Assembly (NCBI RefSeq): GCF_014930365.1
Contig: NZ_JABXWI010000016.1
Location: 124,001 to 188,000, forward strand
DNA from: Streptomyces caniscabiei
GTDB lineage: Bacteria; Actinomycetota; Actinomycetes; Streptomycetales; Streptomycetaceae
Reading direction: 5' to 3'
DNA length: 64,000 nucleotides
The translations under genes and the position numbers were made by a program. Shown here piece by piece: positions 43,703 to 52,847 of the stretch (position 1 is the first letter of the stretch; each line of letters begins with the position of its first letter). The notes beneath the pieces are model-generated. The model ran no database searches, had not been told where the DNA came from, and saw only the letters and a program-made list of their open reading frames with translations.

Positions 43703-44593
43703 TCAGCTGCCGGTCAGCGAGACCGCCACGTCCGTGATGTTCAGGGGGAACTTGGACTTGGCGGCGTCGTTCACGAGCGTGGCCTGCCCGGTGAAGACGT
43801 TGAGGGTGTAGAGGGACGGCGTGCTCGCGCCATAGGCGGTGAGGGAGGCGAAGGCGGTGTTGTCCACCGTCTTGCCGCCGCTCAGGGTGCTGTAGATGTC
43901 CATCCCGGCATTGATCTGGGCGTCCAGGCCGAGGTTGCCGGTCGGGGAGAGTGTGCCGTTGTTGGCCGGCGCCTGGATGACGACCTGGTCGCTGGTCGTG
44001 TTGATGTCGAACAGCGTGGTCGCCGTGGTCCCGTCGAGGTCGTTGTTGGTGTAGGCGGCGGCGGAGACGCCCTTGGTCGTGCCCTCGGCCGGCGGGGTGG
44101 TGAGGTTCAGGTCCTGGATGGTCGTGTTGTCGTTCAGGTTGTGCCGCAGGTTCTGACCGTTGTCGCTGATCACGCGCAGCCGGTCGGCCGCCGGGTTGAA
44201 GTCGACGCCGAAGTTCGTGCCGTTCAGCGCGTACTGGAGCTGGGACACCTTGGTGACCACGACGTCCTGGGTGCCCGTCGGGATCTTGATCGTGTAGATG
44301 CCCCCCTTGTCGCCCACGCCGTACAGCGTGCCGTTCTGCACCCGGAAGTCGATGCCGATCAGGGCCGTGTCGCCGCTGAGGCCCGTGACGGCCCTGACCC
44401 AGTTGAGCACGTCCGCCCGGTCGGTCCAGAACGCGGCCATCAGGGTGCCGTCACCGGTGATCCCATAGGCGCGCAGGCTGGGGGCGGCGGCGGGGGCGGC
44501 CGAACCGGTACCCGGTGCGGCGAGCATGAGCGCGCTCGACGTGACCACGACCGCCAGCGCCGCCATGATTCTCTTTCGCGTTCCTGCTTTCAT
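43703..44593 (-). CDS. secreted DUF4394 protein
   Basis: 296 residues. Sec signal peptide (RKRIMAALAVVVTSSALMLA, then APGTGSAAPA). The mature part has beta-propeller-like repeats: LIGIDFRVQNGTLYGVGDKG, FGVDFNPAADRLRVISDNGQ NLR, TTLFDINTTSDQVVIQAP, all DUF4394 signatures. Function unknown; presumed surface or extracellular. ATG 44593 with GGGAGGG upstream. A phased 11-base repeat lies about 90-130 bases upstream. Confidence 0.9.
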   Translation of the reverse strand: MKAGTRKRIMAALAVVVTSSALMLAAPGTGSAAPAAAPSLRAYGITGDGTLMAAFWTDRADVLNWVRAVTGLSGDTALIGIDFRVQNGTLYGVGDKGGIYTIKIPTGTQDVVVTKVSQLQYALNGTNFGVDFNPAADRLRVISDNGQNLRHNLNDNTTIQDLNLTTPPAEGTTKGVSAAAYTNNDLDGTTATTLFDINTTSDQVVIQAPANNGTLSPTGNLGLDAQINAGMDIYSTLSGGKTVDNTAFASLTAYGASTPSLYTLNVFTGQATLVNDAAKSKFPLNITDVAVSLTGS

Positions 44594-44684
44594 CTGAGTT
44601 TCCCTCCCGTTTGGGTGTGCGCCGACGTCCGACGCTCGGCTGAGAATTTCCGTACGCCGACCCGTACTGCTTGTCGAAACCCCT

Positions 44685-44723
44685 CCGGAACCGCTCCGGA
44701 ACTCCTCCGGAATCGGTCCGGAA
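44685..44723 (-). repeat. four 11-base phased repeats upstream of the DUF4394 gene
   Basis: CCGGAA begins at 44685, 44696, 44707 and 44718, exactly 11 bases apart; each is preceded by T (TCCGGAA). One turn of helix per repeat suggests side-by-side binding of a regulator. Located 92 bases upstream of the DUF4394 start and 165 before the PucR gene. Confidence 0.6.
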
Positions 44724-44887
44724 TGATGGCGACGTTCTTCCCCCACGGCCGGGTACGCGGCTCTCATTAAGGCCGCTTTACGACTCCTACACAAGCGGAA
44801 GAGGTGACGGGAACGACCCGATCCGGGAATTTTGCGCACGGTGACAAAAACCCGGTCGGCCCCCTTGCCGCCGATTTATGCGGAGTG

Positions 44888-46192
44888 ATGAACGCCGTCC
44901 GGATCTCGACTGTCGGCTCGTTCGTCCCGAATGACATGCTCGCCTCCATGGGGAGCCTCTTCGCCGAACTGGCCCGCCAGGCGTCGACCAACGCCCGCCG
45001 GGAGGTAGAGACGTACACACGCGAGATCGAGGAGTTCCGGTTCCTGGACAAGGACCCCCGGGCGCGGGCCGAGACATTGGGCCACGCGGTCTGGCTCCGG
45101 CACCGTACGGTCGAACTGTCGCCGCACAACAGCGAGTTGAGCGACGACGATCTCGAGTACATCGCGTCCATGGGGGAGCTGCGGGCCGGCGCGGGCATGT
45201 CGCTCGACGCGCGGCAGCAGGTGCTGCGGGTGCACACCGCGCTCATGCTGCGCGAGATCAACGAGGCGACCGAGGCCCAGCGCGGCTGCGGGGTGGACGA
45301 ACTCATGCGGATGATGACCTGGTTCGCCCCGCAGGGCGAGCGCGGCATCGTCGCCTACCGCCAGGGATTCGTCCGCGTGCTGCGCCGTCGAATGCCGTAC
45401 GTCGAACAGGTCGCCCTGCTGGCCCGGTCATTGCTGAACGGGGATCCGATAGCGGCGGAACTCGCCGAGGCCGTCGACATGGAACTGTCGGACCGGTATG
45501 CGGTGACGGTGTTCCGGCTGCCGGATCCGCCCCCTGTCGACCGCGTCCTGGAAAACGAGATCGAGACACTCGTGAAGAGTCACCGGACCCCGATGTCATG
45601 GGGTTCACGGGGCGATGACGGGAGCGGTGAGCTGATCGCTCTCGTCCCCGTGCATTCTGCTGCCGCGCGTGCGGAGAACGGGCCGCCGCACACCGCTGTC
45701 GACCTCCTGCCCGACCTCACCCCGGAGCATGTGGCGGACCTCGTGCGGGACGTGGCCCGGGCCCTCGGCCGGCCCTGCGCCGTCGGCACCGCCACCGCGC
45801 CGCTGCCCGGACTGTCCGAGGCGCTCGACGAGGCCCGGCGGATCAGTGACACCGCCCCGCTGCGACGGGCCTCGGCCCGGCTGCGGCCGCACACCCTGGC
45901 GGACCTCTTCGTGGAACTCGCCGTCGCGGACGTGCCGTTCGTCGACGCCTGGCTGCGCGGGCTGTCCGACCGACTGGCGGCCGGCCCGGACCTGCTGGTC
46001 ACGCTCGACATGTACTACCGCCACGACATGCAGCGCGGTGCCACCGCGACCGCCCTCAACGTCCATACACGCACCCTCGACTACCGTCTGCGCCGGGCCC
46101 GGGAGCTCACCGGCATCGACCCGGGTTCGACCCGGGGGGTGCGCGCGCTCAGCGCGGCCGTCGCCCGGCGGCTGTCGGGAGCCTGGCGCTGA
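44888..46192 (+). CDS. PucR-type transcriptional regulator
   Basis: 434 residues from ATG 44888; GTG 44804 in the same frame would add 28 residues and is not excluded. N-terminal helical domain (MLASMGSLFAELARQASTNA), central GGDEF-like RsbRD region around YVEQVALLARSLLNGDPIAA, and a C-terminal PucR HTH: MQRGATATALNVHTRTLDYR LRRARELTGID. Such proteins bind DNA through this end. Target genes unknown; candidates are the adjacent DUF4394 gene or itself. Confidence 0.88.
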   Translation: MNAVRISTVGSFVPNDMLASMGSLFAELARQASTNARREVETYTREIEEFRFLDKDPRARAETLGHAVWLRHRTVELSPHNSELSDDDLEYIASMGELRAGAGMSLDARQQVLRVHTALMLREINEATEAQRGCGVDELMRMMTWFAPQGERGIVAYRQGFVRVLRRRMPYVEQVALLARSLLNGDPIAAELAEAVDMELSDRYAVTVFRLPDPPPVDRVLENEIETLVKSHRTPMSWGSRGDDGSGELIALVPVHSAAARAENGPPHTAVDLLPDLTPEHVADLVRDVARALGRPCAVGTATAPLPGLSEALDEARRISDTAPLRRASARLRPHTLADLFVELAVADVPFVDAWLRGLSDRLAAGPDLLVTLDMYYRHDMQRGATATALNVHTRTLDYRLRRARELTGIDPGSTRGVRALSAAVARRLSGAWR

Positions 46193-46285
46193 CCCGAGCG
46201 GCGCCGACCCGAGGCCGGGGCCGCGCGGGTGCCCGACCTGGCGGTCGCCGTTTCCGCGTCGGAGCGGATACGGCAGGCTGGGCCC

Positions 46286-46903
46286 GTGAGCAACAGTGAC
46301 TCCCTCTTCATCAAGATCTGCGGTCTGAAGACCGAGCAGGACGTCGACACCGCCGTCGAGGCGGGCGCCGACGCCATCGGCTTCGTCTTCTCGGCCAGCC
46401 CGCGCCGTATCGACGCCGCGACCGCCGCACGGCTGAGCCGCCGCGTGCCCGAGCACGTCCTGACGGTGGGCGTCTTCCGCGAGGAGCCCCTGGACGACGT
46501 GCGGTCCCTGGCCGCCGAGTCGGGGATCCGGGCGATCCAGCTGCACGGCCCCGACGACCGCGCCTACTACGACGAGCTGGCGACCGGGGACCGGACGCTG
46601 ATCCGTGCCGCCGCGTTCGGCGACTCCGTACCGCGCTGCGGCGAGTTCGGGGAGGACATGCTCCTCGTCGACGCCCCCGTCCCCGGTTCGGGCATCGCCT
46701 GGGACTGGGCGAGCAGGCCGCTCGCGGCCGCCGGGGAGAAGTGGCTCCTCGCCGGCGGTCTCACCCCGGAGAACGTGGGTGCCGCCGTCGCCGCCGCCGA
46801 CCCCTGGGGTGTCGACGTCTCCAGCGGGGTGGAGCAGCAGCGAGGCGTCAAGGACCACGCTCTGATCAGGGAGTTCATCAGGGCGGCCCGCTCGGCGAGG
46901 TGA
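46286..46903 (+). CDS. trpF: phosphoribosylanthranilate isomerase
   Basis: 205 residues, TIM barrel. IKICGLKTEQDV holds the catalytic Cys, IGFVFSASPRRI binds phosphate, VGVFREEPLDDV, IQLHGPDDRAYYDEL, LLVDAPVPGSG (catalytic Asp) and LAGGLTPENVGAAV, DVSSGVEQQRGVKD complete the TrpF signature. It catalyses the Amadori step of tryptophan synthesis. Most streptomycetes rely on the dual-function PriA for this step, so a separate trpF without trp neighbours is unusual. GTG 46286 chosen. Confidence 0.92.
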   Translation: MSNSDSLFIKICGLKTEQDVDTAVEAGADAIGFVFSASPRRIDAATAARLSRRVPEHVLTVGVFREEPLDDVRSLAAESGIRAIQLHGPDDRAYYDELATGDRTLIRAAAFGDSVPRCGEFGEDMLLVDAPVPGSGIAWDWASRPLAAAGEKWLLAGGLTPENVGAAVAAADPWGVDVSSGVEQQRGVKDHALIREFIRAARSAR

Positions 46904-47064
46904 CGGACGACGGCGGTGGTGCCGCGCGCACGGCTGTGGGTGACGAGGCCGGAGCTGTGAGTGGTGCCGCCCGGCGTTCCCCCGGAAGTGACCCTGGGGT
47001 AGGGTCCGAGCGTTCCGGCTACCGGCTGAAGGTGGTCCGGTACGGGGAGTGTCGGAGGGGCGGC

Positions 47065-48480
47065 ATGGTGAGGGAAACCCAGTCGGGTGAGGGTGTGTCC
47101 GTGGAGCTGGACGGTGCGGGGCTGGAGGAGTTGTCTCCCGAACCGTTGCTGACCCGGGACTACGAGACACGGCCGTCGTTGGTGTACGAGCGGCTGCGGC
47201 AGCGGCACGGCGCGGTGGCGCCGGTCGATCTGCTGGGCGTTCCCGCCTGGCTGGTGCTGGGCTACCGCGAGGCGCTCCAGGTGCTCCAGGACGACGCCGG
47301 CTGGCCCAAGGGGCTGGAGAACTGGCGGGCCAGGACCGAGGGGCGGGTCCCCGCCGACTGGCCCCTCGGCCCTTCCCTGGAGGTCAACCACGTCCTCATC
47401 CAGGGCGGCCCCGGCTACCGGACCCTGCGGACCGCGTGGGACCAGGCGCTCAAGCCGTTCCAGGACCCGCGCAACCCCCAGGCGAAGCGGCTGAAGGCGG
47501 CCGTCACCGTCTACGCCGACGAGCTGATCACGCTCATGGGGCAGGCGGGCGGCACCGGGCTGGCGGACCTGTCCGCCCAGTTCTCCCGGCCCCTGCCGCT
47601 GATGGTGGCCAGCCATCTGCTGGGCTTCCCCGGCTCGCAGGGCGACGACGCGCTGATGGACATGTGGCGGGTGCTGGACGCGGGGCCCGACGCGGGGCCC
47701 GCCCTGGACCGGCTGCTGGGCGCGCTGGCGGAGCTCGCCGAGCTGAAGCTGAAGACGCCGGGCGAGGACTTCCCGTCCTATCTGCTGGCCGCCCACCCGG
47801 ACCTCTCGCTCGACGAGCTGGCCCGCGAACTGTTCATGCTGCTCGGCATGACCTCCGACCATGTCGGCATCCTCGTCTCCAACACGGTCGTCGAGGTCCT
47901 CTCCGGCGAGGACAGCGTGCGCGCCAGCCTCTCCGCCGGCATGGTCCGCGAGGCCATGAACCGGGTCGTCATGCGCAAGCCGCCGCTGGTGAACTTCGTG
48001 CCGAGGTTCGCCGCGGAGGACACGAAGCTCGGGGAGTACACCATCCGCGCGGGTGACCCGGTCTGGGTCTCCTCGGCGGCGGCCCACGCCGACCCGCTCT
48101 TCGCCGACCATGTGGCCCCCAGCACCACCGTCAGCACCCGGGCGCACCTGTCCTGGGGCGCCGGCCCGCGTCAGTGCCCCGCCCGTGAGCTGGCGTCGAC
48201 GGTCGCGGCCGTCGGGGTGGGCCGGCTGTTCGAGCGGTTCGCCAACCTGGACCTCGCGCTGCCCGTCGACCAACTGCCGTGGCGTTCCTCGCCCTTCATG
48301 CGGGGCCTGCGCTCGCTGCCCGTACGGTACGAACTCGCGCCGACGGCGGCCCTGCCGGCGCCGGAGCCGACGCAGCCCGACACGGACACGACGACGCCGC
48401 CGGTGACACCGGACCCGTCCGCCCGCCAGCGCTCCTCCCTGTGGCGCTACCTCACCGACCTGATCCGCCCCGGCCGCTGA
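47065..48480 (+). CDS. cytochrome P450, CYP157-like, lacking the EXXR motif
   Basis: 471 residues. SLVYERLRQRHGAVAPVDLL and PAWLVLGYREALQVLQDD are typical of CYP156/157 proteins found with conservons. Heme loop LSWGAGPRQCPARELA keeps the Cys but has Trp for the usual Phe. The K-helix reads MVREAMNRVVMRKPPLVN, so the ExxR Arg is replaced by Asn. Pro/Thr-rich C-terminal tail. ATG 47065 with GGAGGGG upstream. No conservon genes nearby. Substrate unknown; oxidase activity uncertain. Confidence 0.88.
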   Translation: MVRETQSGEGVSVELDGAGLEELSPEPLLTRDYETRPSLVYERLRQRHGAVAPVDLLGVPAWLVLGYREALQVLQDDAGWPKGLENWRARTEGRVPADWPLGPSLEVNHVLIQGGPGYRTLRTAWDQALKPFQDPRNPQAKRLKAAVTVYADELITLMGQAGGTGLADLSAQFSRPLPLMVASHLLGFPGSQGDDALMDMWRVLDAGPDAGPALDRLLGALAELAELKLKTPGEDFPSYLLAAHPDLSLDELARELFMLLGMTSDHVGILVSNTVVEVLSGEDSVRASLSAGMVREAMNRVVMRKPPLVNFVPRFAAEDTKLGEYTIRAGDPVWVSSAAAHADPLFADHVAPSTTVSTRAHLSWGAGPRQCPARELASTVAAVGVGRLFERFANLDLALPVDQLPWRSSPFMRGLRSLPVRYELAPTAALPAPEPTQPDTDTTTPPVTPDPSARQRSSLWRYLTDLIRPGR

Positions 48481-49080
48481 CAGCCCCCCGTCCACGCCGA
48501 GGGGCAGGGGGGCGGGCGCGAGGCGCCGGCATTCGTCGGTCGGGCGCCTGGAGATGCTTGCCCGGCGCCGACGGGGGCTAGGGCGTGTTGCGAAAGTCCC
48601 GCTTGCCTCGCGACGCCATGCACGCACTCTCGCCGCGCCGGGCGAAAGCCCAAGTACATCCAGTACGAGGGCTTCCGCCCGGCACGCCGAGAGCACGCAC
48701 CTGACGCCGCGAGGCCCGCCCTTCGGGCGAACGACGGGACTTTCACAACACGCCCTGGGGCCGAAGGCTGGGCGGGCGCGCCGGAGAGGCCTGCGTGCCT
48801 CCGACATCAAGGCGGTCAAGGGGCACGGGGCGTCGGAGCGCCGGGCACGTTCGGAGAGGGCGGCTCCCGGGGCCGTGACCTCGTCGACCCAGCTGTCCGT
48901 GCCGGCGACTTGGCCGGTCTCGCGCCTCCGCGTCGGCGGCCTCCTCGGCCGAAGCACCGCGCGCCGGTGACCACGCCTCGGCCGGTCTCACCCTCCCGCC
49001 GGGCCATGGGGCTGGTCGATCTCGGCCGACTGTGCTGTTCCGCCCCCCACCTCACCCCCGTGCCGTTCCGCCGACCGGTC
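48481..49080. other. intergenic region carrying a MITE-like element
   Basis: Apart from the palindromic element at 48580-48756 there are only short frames without support; 48760-49080 shows nothing recognisable. Confidence 0.6.
48580..48756. mobile_element. 177-base MITE-like palindromic element
   Basis: Terminal inverted repeats AGGGCGTGTTGCGAAAGTCC (left) and its near-exact complement at the right end (one mismatch). The whole interior is self-complementary: CGCACTCTCGCCGCGCCGGG pairs with the right-arm CCCGGCACGCCGAGAGCACG region, around a loop near 48652-48668. The right arm has an extra small hairpin (CGCCCTTCGGGCG). No coding capacity; ends resemble IS5-type elements. Confidence 0.8.
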
Positions 49081-49986
49081 TCAGTCCTTCGAGCCTCTCA
49101 GCAAGTGGCGTGGGTTCGTGATGCGGAAGGCGTACGCGGCTGCTCCGCCCAGGCCGAAGCCGGGCTGTTGGGGTGGTTCGGCGTAGGGGCGGTCGGAGCC
49201 CTGGACCACGGCGTCGACGCCCAGCGCGCGCACCACCGCCTCGACGGCCGTCGGCCCGTACGAGGACGTCTCCACGAACACGCCCGGGTCCACCCCGGCG
49301 TCGCGGCCGTCGCCGCGGGCCGCGAAGCGCTCGCCGTGGAGCGGGGCGAGGCCGGCCAGCAGGGCGAAGCAGACCCGCAACCGGGGGTGGCGGGGCCGGC
49401 CGAAGGCGCGGAAGGCGAACCAGGCGGCGTGCATCTGCTGGACGTAGGGGACCATCGCGGGCCACCAGCCGGGCCCCTCGGCACCGCCGGGCGCGGGGCC
49501 CGGATGGACGAACAGCGGGAGGTCGCGCTCTTCGAGGAGGTCGAGCAGCGGGGCGCAGCGCGCATGACCGGCCGCGTCGGCGAGGGCGTTCGCCGGGAGC
49601 TGGAGGCCGACGAAGCCCTGGTCGAGCGCCTCGGCGGTCGCCTTCGCGTCGATGTCACGTACACAGGCGGCGGCCCACGCGCCGAACGGCTCGGGGAGCG
49701 CCGCGGAGCCCTCGTGGTAGGCGTCGAGCAGGGGGCGTGCCTCCGCCGCGGGCAGCCACTCCACGCCGATCGGGGAGGAGAGCGACACCAGGGCCCGCCC
49801 CAGGCCGTCGCTCTCGGCCAGCGACGCACGGCGGGCGATGTCATGGTCGGCGGGCGGGAGCGCGTAGGGCGGCTCGCCGTCGAGGAAGAGGGTCCAGCCG
49901 TCCAGGAACGGCGGTTCGCGGCGTGACCTGAGGGCCGCCACCAGCGAGGGGGTCCACAGATGCTGGTGCACGTCGCAGTTGGTCAT
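49081..49986 (-). CDS. amidohydrolase family protein
   Basis: 301 residues, metal-dependent hydrolase of the amidohydrolase-2 type. N-terminal CDVHQHLW gives the HxH pair, LPLFVHPGPAPGG the next His, and VQGSDRPYAEPP the C-terminal Asp. Members decarboxylate or hydrolyse small organic acids; substrate unknown. ATG 49986 with GGAGGAG upstream. Divergent from the osmoprotectant transporter operon with 269 bases between. Confidence 0.85.
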   Translation of the reverse strand: MTNCDVHQHLWTPSLVAALRSRREPPFLDGWTLFLDGEPPYALPPADHDIARRASLAESDGLGRALVSLSSPIGVEWLPAAEARPLLDAYHEGSAALPEPFGAWAAACVRDIDAKATAEALDQGFVGLQLPANALADAAGHARCAPLLDLLEERDLPLFVHPGPAPGGAEGPGWWPAMVPYVQQMHAAWFAFRAFGRPRHPRLRVCFALLAGLAPLHGERFAARGDGRDAGVDPGVFVETSSYGPTAVEAVVRALGVDAVVQGSDRPYAEPPQQPGFGLGGAAAYAFRITNPRHLLRGSKD

Positions 49987-50162
49987 GACGCTCCTCCCAC
50001 CAAGGCCGGCGCCTCCCTGGTCAGGGTGCGCGCGGGGACCGACCACCCGGTAGCGGGCTCGCGCCGAACGGTACCTCCCCGATGCCGTCGCCGTGGCCCC
50101 GCGCCCAGGGGAGCAAAGGCGCGGAAGGCGGGTGAATCGGTCACCCCGGGGCGCGGCCAGGT

Positions 50163-50238
50163 GTGAACGTAACGTGCCGTTCACGTAATCCCATTGACTG
50201 TCATTCAGGCACCGACAACTCTGCATGACCATATGCAG
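50163..50238 (+). promoter_or_regulatory. promoter region of the osmoprotectant ABC operon
   Basis: Inverted repeat GTGAACG...CGTTCAC at 50163-50184 precedes TTGACT (50194-50199) and, 17 bases on, a weak -10 AACTCT (50217-50222). A second inverted repeat CTGCAT...ATGCAG at 50221-50238 overlaps the expected transcription start. Confidence 0.5.
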
Positions 50239-50255
50239 TCGGGTAAGGGGCAGTC

Positions 50256-51482
50256 TTGATCAGATTCGACACGGTGAGCAAAAAGTATCCCAACGGCACC
50301 ACGGCGGTCGACGACCTGTCCCTGGAGCTGGCCGAGGGCGGCATCACGGTCCTGGTCGGTCCTTCCGGCTGCGGCAAGACCACCACCCTGCGCATGATCA
50401 ACCGCATGGTGGAGCCGACCACCGGCACGGTCAGCCTGCGCGGCCGGGACATCCGGGAGGTCGACGCGCCCGAACTGCGCCGGGGCATCGGATACGTGAT
50501 CCAGCACGCGGGTTTGTTCCCGCACCGCACCATCCTGGACAACATAGCCACGGTCCCGCTGCTGCTGGGCTGGGGCCGCAAGAAGGCACGCGCCCGGGCC
50601 GCCGAACTCCTCGAACTCGTGGGCCTGCCCGCCGAGATGGCCAAGCGCTACCCCAACCAGCTCTCCGGCGGGCAGCAACAGCGCGTGGGAGTGGCCCGGG
50701 CGCTGGGCGCCGACCCGCCGGTGCTGCTGATGGACGAGCCGTTCAGCGCGGTCGACCCGATCGTGCGGGCGGAGCTGCAGGCGGAGTTCGTCCGGCTGCA
50801 GAAGGAGCTGCACAAGACGATCGTGTTCGTCACCCACGACATCGACGAGGCGATCAAGCTCGGCGACAACATCGCGGTGTTCCGCACCGGCGGCAGACTC
50901 GCCCAGTTCGACACCCCCGAGCGGCTGCTCGGCAGCCCCGCCGACGACTTCGTGGCCGACTTCGTGGGCCAGGACCGGGGCATCCGGCGGCTCTCCTTCG
51001 TCGACGCGGCCCGACTGCCGCTGCGCGACGGCCCGGTGCTGCCGTCCGGGGCCGGCGTCGCCGAGGCACGGGCGGCGGACGCGCCCTGGGTGCTCGTCGT
51101 CGACGACGCGCGACGACCGCTCGGCTGGGCCGCCACCGCCGGCCTTCCGTCGTCCGGCACCCTCGCCGACGCCCCCCTGACCCCCCTCGGCCACACCTTC
51201 AGCCTGGACGGCGACTCCGCGCGGGCCGCCCTCGACTCGGCCCTCCTCTCACCCGCCCGCCTCGCCGTCGCCGTCGACGCGAGGGGCGCGGTCGCCGGAG
51301 TCGTGGACGCGCACGAACTCTCGAAGGCGGCGAGCACGGCGGCCGTGGAGAGCACGGCGACCGCTGCCACCGAGGAGAACACGGCGACCGCGACCGGTTC
51401 GGCCGGCACGGCGACGCGGAAGCCGAAGCCCCAGGCCGTGGCCGAGTCCGCGGCCGACACCCGGGGCGGTGGTGACCGATGA
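50256..51482 (+). CDS. osmoprotectant (glycine betaine/choline-type) ABC transporter ATPase
   Basis: 408 residues. Walker A GPSGCGKTT, Q-loop YVIQHAGLFPHRTI, signature LSGGQQQRVGVARAL, Walker B VLLMDEPFSAVDP and the H-loop FVTHDIDEAIKLGD. YVIQHAGLFPH is typical of ProV/OpuCA ATPases. The C-terminal 150 residues are divergent CBS-like then an Ala/Thr-rich tail. TTG 50256 start with AAGGGG five bases upstream. Overlaps the next permease by ATGA. Confidence 0.92.
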   Translation: MIRFDTVSKKYPNGTTAVDDLSLELAEGGITVLVGPSGCGKTTTLRMINRMVEPTTGTVSLRGRDIREVDAPELRRGIGYVIQHAGLFPHRTILDNIATVPLLLGWGRKKARARAAELLELVGLPAEMAKRYPNQLSGGQQQRVGVARALGADPPVLLMDEPFSAVDPIVRAELQAEFVRLQKELHKTIVFVTHDIDEAIKLGDNIAVFRTGGRLAQFDTPERLLGSPADDFVADFVGQDRGIRRLSFVDAARLPLRDGPVLPSGAGVAEARAADAPWVLVVDDARRPLGWAATAGLPSSGTLADAPLTPLGHTFSLDGDSARAALDSALLSPARLAVAVDARGAVAGVVDAHELSKAASTAAVESTATAATEENTATATGSAGTATRKPKPQAVAESAADTRGGGDR

Positions 51483-52144
51483 CCGGTGACGAGCCACTCG
51501 TCCGGTGGCAGTGGATCGCCGACCACACCGGCGAACTCGCCGAGTACACCGGCATCCATCTCCGGCTCGGCCTGCTGCCCGTGCTGTTCGGACTGCTCGT
51601 CTCCGTGCCGCTCGGCGTGCTGTGCCACCGCTGGCGATGGCTCTACCCACCGGTGCTGACCGTGTCCAACATCCTGTACTCGATCCCGTCGCTCGCCCTG
51701 TTCATGATCTTCGTCCGGTACACGGGGCTGAGCGAACAGACCGTGATGATCCCGCTGACGCTCTACACCCTGTCGGTGCTGGTCCCCAACGTCGTCGACG
51801 GTCTCGCCTCGGTCCCCGAACCCGTACGGCTCGCCGCGACCGCGATGGGCTTCGGCGCCGTACGCAGGGTCGTCCAGGTCGAGCTGCCGATCGCCGTCCC
51901 CGTCGTCATCGCCGGTGTGCGCGTCGCCGCGGTCTCCTCCATCAGCCTCGTCGCCGTGGGACAGCTGATCGGGCAGGGCGGCCTCGGGTACTACATCACC
52001 CGCGGTCTCCAACTCGACTTCCCCACCCCGATCGTCACCGCGATCGTCCTGATCATGCTGCTGGCGCTCACCACCGACGCGTTGCTGGTCCTGGCGCAGC
52101 GGCTGCTCACCCCGTGGTCCCGGAACAAGGTGACGTCGGCATGA
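51479..52144 (+). CDS. osmoprotectant ABC transporter permease 1
   Basis: 221 residues, binding-protein-dependent permease with five to six helices. LRLGLLPVLFGLLVSVPLGV, PSLALFMIFVRYTGL and the EAA-type loop PEPVRLAATAMGFGAVRRVV are characteristic of OpuCB-type subunits. Starts in the overlap with the ATPase gene and itself overlaps the second permease (ATGA). Confidence 0.92.
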   Translation: MTGDEPLVRWQWIADHTGELAEYTGIHLRLGLLPVLFGLLVSVPLGVLCHRWRWLYPPVLTVSNILYSIPSLALFMIFVRYTGLSEQTVMIPLTLYTLSVLVPNVVDGLASVPEPVRLAATAMGFGAVRRVVQVELPIAVPVVIAGVRVAAVSSISLVAVGQLIGQGGLGYYITRGLQLDFPTPIVTAIVLIMLLALTTDALLVLAQRLLTPWSRNKVTSA

Positions 52145-52830
52145 ACGACTTCCTGAACCAGATGCGGCTCGTGGGGGACTGGCTGACCTCCTCGGCCCAG
52201 TGGCACGGCGACGACGGCATCCCCCGGCGGCTGCTGGAGCATCTCACCTACAGCGGACTGTCGTTGCTGTTCGCCGCCCTGGTCGGGCTGACCTTCGGAC
52301 TGCTCGTCGGACACACCGGCCGGGGCGCCTTCGCCGTGGCCACCGTGGCGAACCTCGCCCGCGCGATCCCCACCTTCGGCCTGGTCGTCCTCGTCGTCAC
52401 GCTCGCCGGGCTCAGCACCACGCCCGTCCTGGTCGCCCTCGTCGCGCTCGCGGTTCCGCCCATCCTCATCAACACCTTCGAGGGCGTACGGGGCGTGGAC
52501 CCCGCCACACGGGACGCCGCGCGCGGTGTCGGCATGACCGAGTGGGAGGTCCTGACCCGGGTGGAGGTGCCGATGGCGCTGCCCCTGATCCTCCTGGGTC
52601 TGCGGGTCGCCGCGATCCAGGTCGTGGCCACCGCGACCGTCGCCGCGTATCCCGGTCTGGGCGGTCTGGGCCGCTACATCGTCGACGGACTCTCCCGCAA
52701 CGACTACGAGTTGGTCATCGGCGGCTCCACGGTCGTCGTCGTCCTCGCGCTCGTCGTCCAGGTCGTGTTCACCGCGTTGCGACGCGTCGTAGTCTCGCCG
52801 GGCCTGCGGGCCTCGGCGTCGAAGTCCTGA
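52141..52830 (+). CDS. osmoprotectant ABC transporter permease 2
   Basis: 229 residues, paralogous to the first permease: LARAIPTFGLVVLVVTLAGL, LVALAVPPILINTFEGVRGV DPATRDAARGVGMTEWEVL (EAA loop) and QVVATATVAAYPGLGGLGRY. Together they form the heteromeric channel. ATG 52141 overlaps the upstream TGA. Confidence 0.92.
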   Translation: MNDFLNQMRLVGDWLTSSAQWHGDDGIPRRLLEHLTYSGLSLLFAALVGLTFGLLVGHTGRGAFAVATVANLARAIPTFGLVVLVVTLAGLSTTPVLVALVALAVPPILINTFEGVRGVDPATRDAARGVGMTEWEVLTRVEVPMALPLILLGLRVAAIQVVATATVAAYPGLGGLGRYIVDGLSRNDYELVIGGSTVVVVLALVVQVVFTALRRVVVSPGLRASASKS

Positions 52831-52847
52831 ACCAGAGAGGAACATCC

